Shown here one piece after another: positions 6,208 through 9,963 of a DNA stretch of 9,963 bases. Each line of letters opens with the position of its first letter. The first letter of the stretch is position 1. The DNA is taken from assembly GCA_903921945.1 (NCBI GenBank), contig CAIXSC010000862.1:1-9963 (forward strand), read 5' to 3'. A program made the translations under genes and the position numbers. This stretch comes from an uncultured Planctomycetaceae bacterium. GTDB taxonomy: Bacteria > Planctomycetota > Planctomycetia > Pirellulales > Pirellulaceae. The notes beneath the pieces were generated by a model that was not told the DNA's origin, made no database searches, and saw only the letters and a list, made by a program, of their open reading frames with translations.

Positions 6208-8211
6208 TCAAGGCTCAGGAGCGACCGTTCGAAGCGACTCGGCAGGGTTCGCGGTTGTGACCCGCAACGCGACTTTGCCCGCCTTACCCGCCACCGCGGC
6301 ATGAAAATCGGCCGGCTTGAGGACTCGTTGCGACTCGACATGGCTGATGAACATTCCGGGTCGCAAGCCGGCGAGCCAAGCGGCCGATCCCTCTCGCACC
6401 GCGAGCGCGACCACGCAGCCCGCCGGATCCAATTCGCCAATTCGCTCTTCAAAACGCGGAATCGCCGTGGCAAACTCGACCTGCAACCCACGCCATTGCG
6501 GATCAGGGACTCGCGAGAAAGGCGGCGGCCAGTCTCCGACGTATTTCTTGGTCAACAAAACCGGAATTTTCGTGGTCTCCGCCATCCGGCGCGTCACGGT
6601 CAGTCCGACGTTCGAGTCGGCGGGAAGGCGGCTCACCTCGCGCACCAAGTCGACGGAATCAAACACCGCGACGTCCGCCACGTGCGTAATCACATCCCCG
6701 GGCCGCAGGTCACTCCGCGAAGCGGGCGTCCCGGGCACAATTTGACGCACGAGCACGCCGGCGGTCCCAGGTTCCTGGCGACGAGCGAGCGGCAACAACT
6801 CGGGAGCGATCCCCAGAAAGCCATACTCGGCCTTCTTGCCGCTCTTGAGTGTCTCGACGGCGCGGCGAAAGACATCATCCACCGGAATCGCAAAACCGGC
6901 GTTGGCCTCGTAGCCTTCCAAGGCTGCCAGGGAGGACGTCAGTCCAACCAATTCGCCGCGTAAATTCACCACAGCGCCGCCGCTGGTTCCCCACTGCAAA
7001 CGCATATCCAGTTGCAGCAGGTTTCCGTACTCGTGCAAAGTCTCTCCGCGCCCGGCCCGCGAGCTATCGCCGCCCGCAATCCGAGTCGCGGCTTGGTTGT
7101 TCTTCTCGGCTCCCTCCGCTGGAACGGCGGGGGAATCGCGCCCCGATAAATCCCCGAAGAAGTCCTGGTCGCGTCGTTGCCGTGCGCGACCGTCTCCGTG
7201 CGGAGCCCGTCGGCCCACATTGGAAAGAATGCCCCAAGTGGCACTGGCTTGGCCGTCACGAGCGATCGCGTACGGGTTCCCCAGCGCCACCAGGAATTGG
7301 CCCTTGCGCAGGTTCTTGGCATCGCCAAGCGGGATCGGTTTCAGATCTGGGGCGGCGATTTTCAACACAGCCAAGTCGGTCCATGGGTCCGCAGCCAACA
7401 ATTCCGCCGGAAACGGTCGCCTGTTCGACCAAACCCAGTAGCGATTTCCGAGTGGGTCTCCCAGCAAATGGTAGTTGGTCAAGATCAGGCCACCCCGGTC
7501 GATCACCACCCCCGACCCGAAATCGTGCGGCACATACTCGGGATCGTCGGGCGACCGGTCACTGAAAAAAGCCGGAGCGGCGGCGTCCCCACGCCCGTTC
7601 TCCCGCAACCGCTCGCGCGCGATCGCCACCACCGACACTTCCGCCGCCGCAATCGCCCGGACAACCGCGGATTCCAGTGCTGATTCAGGAGCCGACTCGC
7701 GAGCCGATTCGCGAGCCGTCGCGGCAACCGACTCGCGTTCCTGCTGCCCGCGCTCTGGCTGCCCCGCGTCTTCCCCGGCCCGCTTCGCCGGTTCTCCCGG
7801 CTGAGCATTGGCGTTCGGACCGTCGGACTGCGGCACCTTCGAGCCCTCTTGAGCCGACACGCAGGCGATGCCGATCCCAGATAGCGGAAGCTTGGCGACG
7901 GTCAAAAGTCCTGGAGTTGCCAGCCACAGGGCGAGAATGGCCGCCACCGGCAAGCCGCACAGGGGCGTACCCCAAACCATCCCGTGCGAGGTTGCTGTAT
8001 GGGTTGCTCCGAGCGGCAGGAACGCCGCGGCAACTCGGAATGCGATCGACGCTAGGAACAGGTTCCGGCAATGCGGTGACCCACCGCTCACCGCCGCCAC
8101 TGGTCGCGCCGGTGTGCTCATCGCGATGGTCGCGACGCCGGTCTTCACGTCCACGTCCACGCACACGTCCGCATTCGCATTCGCATTCACGTCCGCCACG
8201 AACGACTCCAT
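6208..8211 (-). CDS. HtrA/DegP-like serine protease with two PDZ domains
   Basis: Encodes 667 residues from the chosen ATG. It is a trypsin-fold protease of the HtrA type, expected to act outside the cytoplasmic membrane on damaged or misfolded proteins. The triad is His248 (TNYHLL), Asp279 (WTDLAVLKI) and Ser410 (GTSGGA). PDZ1 lies at about 462-555 (GFLGIA, then LRPGDVI) and PDZ2 at about 573-655 (REGSAAWLAG, LRPGMFI). The N-terminus has hydrophobic stretches at about 50-69 and 84-122, the latter ending in VSA-Q, a plausible signal peptidase site. An acidic and Gln/Ala-rich linker follows, with ESAR/ESAP/ESAL repeats (about 170-182) made by a 12-bp DNA repeat. Residues about 335-393 are a charged low-complexity insertion before the serine. 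The serine motif is preceded by LDMRLQW rather than the usual TDAAINP. The frame is open to a GTG at 8316, but GAGGAG before ATG 8211 favours the shorter form. A start at 7980, just before the hydrophobic signal, is also possible. At 667 residues it is longer than classical DegP of about 450. Confidence 0.9.
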   Translation of the reverse strand: MESFVADVNANANADVCVDVDVKTGVATIAMSTPARPVAAVSGGSPHCRNLFLASIAFRVAAAFLPLGATHTATSHGMVWGTPLCGLPVAAILALWLATPGLLTVAKLPLSGIGIACVSAQEGSKVPQSDGPNANAQPGEPAKRAGEDAGQPERGQQERESVAATARESARESAPESALESAVVRAIAAAEVSVVAIARERLRENGRGDAAAPAFFSDRSPDDPEYVPHDFGSGVVIDRGGLILTNYHLLGDPLGNRYWVWSNRRPFPAELLAADPWTDLAVLKIAAPDLKPIPLGDAKNLRKGQFLVALGNPYAIARDGQASATWGILSNVGRRAPHGDGRARQRRDQDFFGDLSGRDSPAVPAEGAEKNNQAATRIAGGDSSRAGRGETLHEYGNLLQLDMRLQWGTSGGAVVNLRGELVGLTSSLAALEGYEANAGFAIPVDDVFRRAVETLKSGKKAEYGFLGIAPELLPLARRQEPGTAGVLVRQIVPGTPASRSDLRPGDVITHVADVAVFDSVDLVREVSRLPADSNVGLTVTRRMAETTKIPVLLTKKYVGDWPPPFSRVPDPQWRGLQVEFATAIPRFEERIGELDPAGCVVALAVREGSAAWLAGLRPGMFISHVESQRVLKPADFHAAVAGKAGKVALRVTTANPAESLRTVAPEP
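8146..8193 (-). repeat. In-frame hexamer repeat in protease N-terminus
   Basis: On the plus strand eight consecutive 6-bp units run CACGTC, CACGTC, CACGCA, CACGTC, CGCATT, CGCATT, CGCATT, CACGTC. On the coding strand they give the dipeptide run NANANADVCVDVDV near the start of the protease. The 6-bp unit keeps the frame, so copy-number change would alter only the length of the N-terminus. If translation really begins at 7980, this array is non-coding. Confidence 0.75.
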
Positions 8212-8218
8212 CTCGGGG

Positions 8219-8224
8219 CTCCTC
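8219..8224 (-). promoter_or_regulatory. Ribosome binding site deciding the protease start
   Basis: GAGGAG on the minus strand is seven bases from the ATG at 8211. No comparable site precedes the GTG at 8316, the ATG at 8121 or the ATG at 7980. This is the main reason for choosing 8211. Confidence 0.6.
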
Positions 8225-8254
8225 GGATGCTCGTCCGAATGCTGATGCCGCCCA

Positions 8255-8286
8255 CATCCTGATTCGTCGACATCCTGATTCGTCGA
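8255..8286. repeat. 16-bp perfect tandem duplication
   Basis: CATCCTGATTCGTCGA occurs twice head to tail (8255-8270 and 8271-8286) in the gap between recA and the protease gene. It looks like a recent slippage duplication. The 16-bp unit is not a multiple of three, which fits a non-coding location and argues against the GTG 8316 start. Confidence 0.8.
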
Positions 8287-8317
8287 CCGCCAGTGCCGCG
8301 GCCCGGCTTCGGCCACG

Positions 8318-8333
8318 GCCCTGGCACCAGGGC
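8318..8333. other. Inverted repeat downstream of recA
   Basis: GCCCTGG (8318-8324) and CCAGGGC (8327-8333) are perfect arms around CA, 43 bases past the recA stop. Folding would need a slightly larger loop, leaving about six GC-rich pairs. There is no T tract on the minus strand after it, so termination of recA here is possible but weakly supported. Confidence 0.3.
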
Positions 8334-8376
8334 TCGCTCCGCCCGCTTGCTCGAAGCACGCGGAGTTGGGCTAGGC

Positions 8377-9483
8377 TTACGCTTCGGCATCGGGCGATTC
8401 GTCGTCGTCTCCGCCGCCTTCCTCCTTTTCCACCGCCAGGTTGGCGCCGAGCGACATGATCTTTTCGCGGATCTCCTCGGCCACCGCCGGATTTTCCTGG
8501 AGGTAGGCGCGAGCCTTTTCCTTGCCCTGTCCCAGGTAAACATCGCCGTACTTGAACCACGCTCCGCTGCGAATGACGATCTTCTGAATCATGCCCAAAT
8601 CGAGCAGGTCGCCTTCATAGCTGATGCCGTTGGAATGCATCATGTCGAATTCGGCGACGCGGAAAGGCGGGGCGACTTTGTTCTTCACGACCTTGCACTT
8701 GACCCGCTGGCCAACCACCTCTTCGCCATCCTTCAACTGGCCGATACGGCGGACGTCGATCCGGCACGAACTATAGAACTTCAACGCGCGTCCACCTGGC
8801 GTCGTCTCCGGGCTGCCGAACATCACGCCGATCTTTTCACGAATCTGGTTGATGAACACCACCGCCGTTTTGCTTTTAGCGATCGCGCCCGTCAATTTCC
8901 GCAGTGATTGGCTCATCAACCGCGCCTGCAACCCAACGAACGCGTCGCCGATCTCCCCTTCCAACTCTTGCCGTGGGACGAGCGCCGCCACGGAGTCGAC
9001 GACGATCACGTCGACCGCGTTCGATTTCACGAGCATTTCGGCGATCTGCATCGCTTCTTCGCCGTGGTTGGGCTGGCTTACCAAGAGGGTGTCGAGCTGC
9101 ACGCCCAGCTTTTTCGCCCAGCTTGGATCGAACGCGTGTTCAGCGTCGATAAACGCCGCCACTCCATTCGACTTCTGCGCCTGTGCCACAATGTGCAAGG
9201 CGAGCGTCGTCTTGCCGCTCGATTCCGGCCCGAAGACCTCAATGATCCGTCCACGCGGAACTCCCTGCCCACCCAGCGCGATATCCATCGACAGGCATCC
9301 CGTCGGGATGCCTTGAATCTGCATCATCGCGTCCGCGCCGAGCGGCATGATCGCGCCTTCGCCAAACTGCTTCTCAATCTGCTGGATGGCCGTACGCAAA
9401 TGGGGATTCTGTTCGAGGACCGACACTTTGGACTCTTTCGAGGCCTTGTCCTTTTTGCTCGTCCGTGTGGTCGACTTCTCCAT
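8377..9483 (-). CDS. recA: Recombinase RecA
   Basis: Encodes 368 residues. RecA forms ATP-dependent filaments on single-stranded DNA, drives strand exchange in recombination repair, and stimulates LexA-type self-cleavage in the SOS response. Walker A is GPESSGKT (85-92). The catalytic Glu is in FIDAEHA (Glu115). Walker B is VIVVDSVAALVP (159-170). The DNA-binding loop L1 region is EGEIGDAFVGLQARLMS (175-191), and L2 begins at INQIREKIG (211-219) and runs through GSPETTPGG. KFYSS is at 235-239. All functional motifs are intact and no intein is present. The first 20 residues form a Lys/Ser/Thr-rich extension, and the last 15 or so are strongly acidic (GGGDDDESPDAEA), as in the regulatory tails of other RecA proteins. 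The ATG at 9483 has GGAG eight bases upstream. The DNA upstream is packed with tandem repeats, described separately. I could not identify a LexA operator. Confidence 0.98.
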   Translation of the reverse strand: MEKSTTRTSKKDKASKESKVSVLEQNPHLRTAIQQIEKQFGEGAIMPLGADAMMQIQGIPTGCLSMDIALGGQGVPRGRIIEVFGPESSGKTTLALHIVAQAQKSNGVAAFIDAEHAFDPSWAKKLGVQLDTLLVSQPNHGEEAMQIAEMLVKSNAVDVIVVDSVAALVPRQELEGEIGDAFVGLQARLMSQSLRKLTGAIAKSKTAVVFINQIREKIGVMFGSPETTPGGRALKFYSSCRIDVRRIGQLKDGEEVVGQRVKCKVVKNKVAPPFRVAEFDMMHSNGISYEGDLLDLGMIQKIVIRSGAWFKYGDVYLGQGKEKARAYLQENPAVAEEIREKIMSLGANLAVEKEEGGGDDDESPDAEA

Positions 9484-9550
9484 GGATCGCTCTCCGTGCT
9501 AGTGGTTATGTGGGGGATTCGAGGGGCGGTGGTGGTTGGTCGTGGGCTGG

Positions 9551-9583
9551 TTGCGAGTTGCGAGTTGCGAGTTGCGAGTTGCA
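9551..9583 (+). repeat. Heptamer tandem array, left arm
   Basis: Four perfect copies of TTGCGAG (9551-9578) are followed by a partial fifth (9579-9583). The array lies 68 bp upstream of the recA start codon. Its unit is the reverse complement of CTCGCAA, which occurs in the array at 9873-9963, so the two arrays are inverted with respect to each other. Confidence 0.9.
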
Positions 9584-9612
9584 ATGCGTGGGCTCAGCTG
9601 CGGATTGGCAGC

Positions 9613-9711
9613 GGTCGCAAGTCGGTCGCAAGTCGGTTGAGAGTCGGTTGAGAGTCGGTTGAGAGTCGGTTGTGGGTCGATGGCGAGTCGATTGAGGTTC
9701 CATCGTGGGTC
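9613..9711 (+). repeat. Nine-unit 11-bp tandem array upstream of recA
   Basis: Nine consecutive 11-bp units fill 99 bp. In order they are GGTCGCAAGTC twice, GGTTGAGAGTC three times, then GGTTGTGGGTC, GATGGCGAGTC, GATTGAGGTTC and CATCGTGGGTC. All but the eighth end in GTC, and units diverge toward the right. The 11-bp period is close to one DNA helical turn. If recA is transcribed from the non-repetitive core to the right, this array lies in the recA leader RNA. Confidence 0.88.
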
Positions 9712-9872
9712 GCGGAGCTGGACAGCAAAACTGCGTCGTTGTCATCGTTCCCGAGCACCCCATAACCCGCTAGCTAGGACGTTTTTTCGATGGCATCGGT
9801 TCGGGGCTGTTTCAGTTTTTTTCCGCCTATTCCGAGTTCTCAGCCGTCAAACGAACCGCTTCCCAGCGACAT
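9712..9872 (-). promoter_or_regulatory. Non-repetitive core, probable recA promoter region
   Basis: This 161-bp stretch lies between the repeat arrays and is the most likely place for the recA promoter. On the minus strand it has A tracts at 9822-9816 (seven) and 9787-9782 (six), about 35 bp apart, and a TTGACG at 9850-9845. No convincing -10 box at standard spacing follows that hexamer. CTAGCTAG (9770-9777) and CGATGGCATCG (9788-9798) are short palindromic elements. I see no clean E. coli-type or Bacillus-type SOS box. The promoter call is inference from position. Confidence 0.35.
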
Positions 9873-9963
9873 CTCGCCACTCGCTACCCGCCACCCGCCA
9901 CCCGCCACTCGCCACTCGCAACTGACAACTCGCAACTGACAACTGACAACTGACAACTGACAA
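9873..9963 (-). repeat. Heptamer tandem array, right arm, 13 units
   Basis: Thirteen uninterrupted 7-bp units run to the window end and probably beyond. On the plus strand they are CTCGCCA, CTCGCTA, CCCGCCA three times, CTCGCCA, CTCGCAA, CTGACAA, CTCGCAA, then CTGACAA four times. The mix of variants, with like units grouped, suggests repeated local duplication. On the minus strand the units read TTGTCAG, TTGCGAG, TGGCGAG and so match the left array in inverted orientation. Similar heptamer arrays are known between genes in cyanobacteria, but I cannot tell whether these are related. Confidence 0.9.

Noticed and set aside
7685..8560. Minus-strand open frame of 291 codons overlapping recA and the protease
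   Set aside because: It is out of frame with both recA and the protease, and its Gly/Arg-rich product has no family motif.
9797..9860. Possible SOS box upstream of recA
   Set aside because: CTGTTTCAG at 9808-9816 and CGAACCGCTTCCC near 9852 only partly resemble E. coli or Bacillus LexA sites, with wrong spacing or broken symmetry, so I do not call an operator.
9551..9963. CRISPR array
   Set aside because: The units are 7 and 11 bp, directly adjacent without spacers, and no cas gene is in the window. They are simple tandem arrays.

Overview
The window looks like a chromosomal segment from a member of the Planctomycetes, most likely of the Pirellulales type. This is an inference from protein style: a RecA with a Lys/Ser/Thr-rich N-terminal extension and an acidic tail, an HtrA-like protease whose serine motif is GTSGG, a long patatin protein with the SVSGG nucleophile elbow, moderately high GC, and many short tandem repeats between genes. 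No rRNA or tRNA is present to confirm it.

Layout. Positions 1-869 hold no gene I can defend; they contain a 13-bp tandem repeat at the window edge and two perfect hairpins. A class I SAM-dependent methyltransferase lies on the plus strand (870-1814). A 445-bp interval (1815-2259) follows, carrying what I read as a decayed GxxExxY-family gene on the minus strand together with its leader sequence and a 19-bp direct repeat. From 2260 to 9483 all genes are on the minus strand. In transcription order they are recA (9483-8377), an HtrA/DegP-like trypsin-fold protease with two PDZ domains (8211-6208), a small TM2-domain membrane protein (6129-5839), the methylenetetrahydrofolate reductase metF (5792-4881), and a membrane-anchored patatin-like lipid hydrolase (4764-2260). 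Gaps are 165, 78, 46 and 116 bp, so part of the set could be co-transcribed, but the products act in different processes: recombination and repair, envelope protein quality control, one-carbon metabolism, and lipid hydrolysis. I see no single pathway linking them.

The region upstream of recA (9484-9963) is the most unusual DNA. It contains a heptamer array (TTGCGAG), then nine consecutive 11-bp units, then a non-repetitive core of about 160 bp with two A/T tracts, then a second heptamer array of 13 units in the opposite orientation that runs off the window end. I did not find a convincing new defence system or other new multi-gene system. The best leads are the inverted heptamer arrays around the recA control region, the decayed GxxExxY gene, and the unusual architectures of the patatin and protease proteins.
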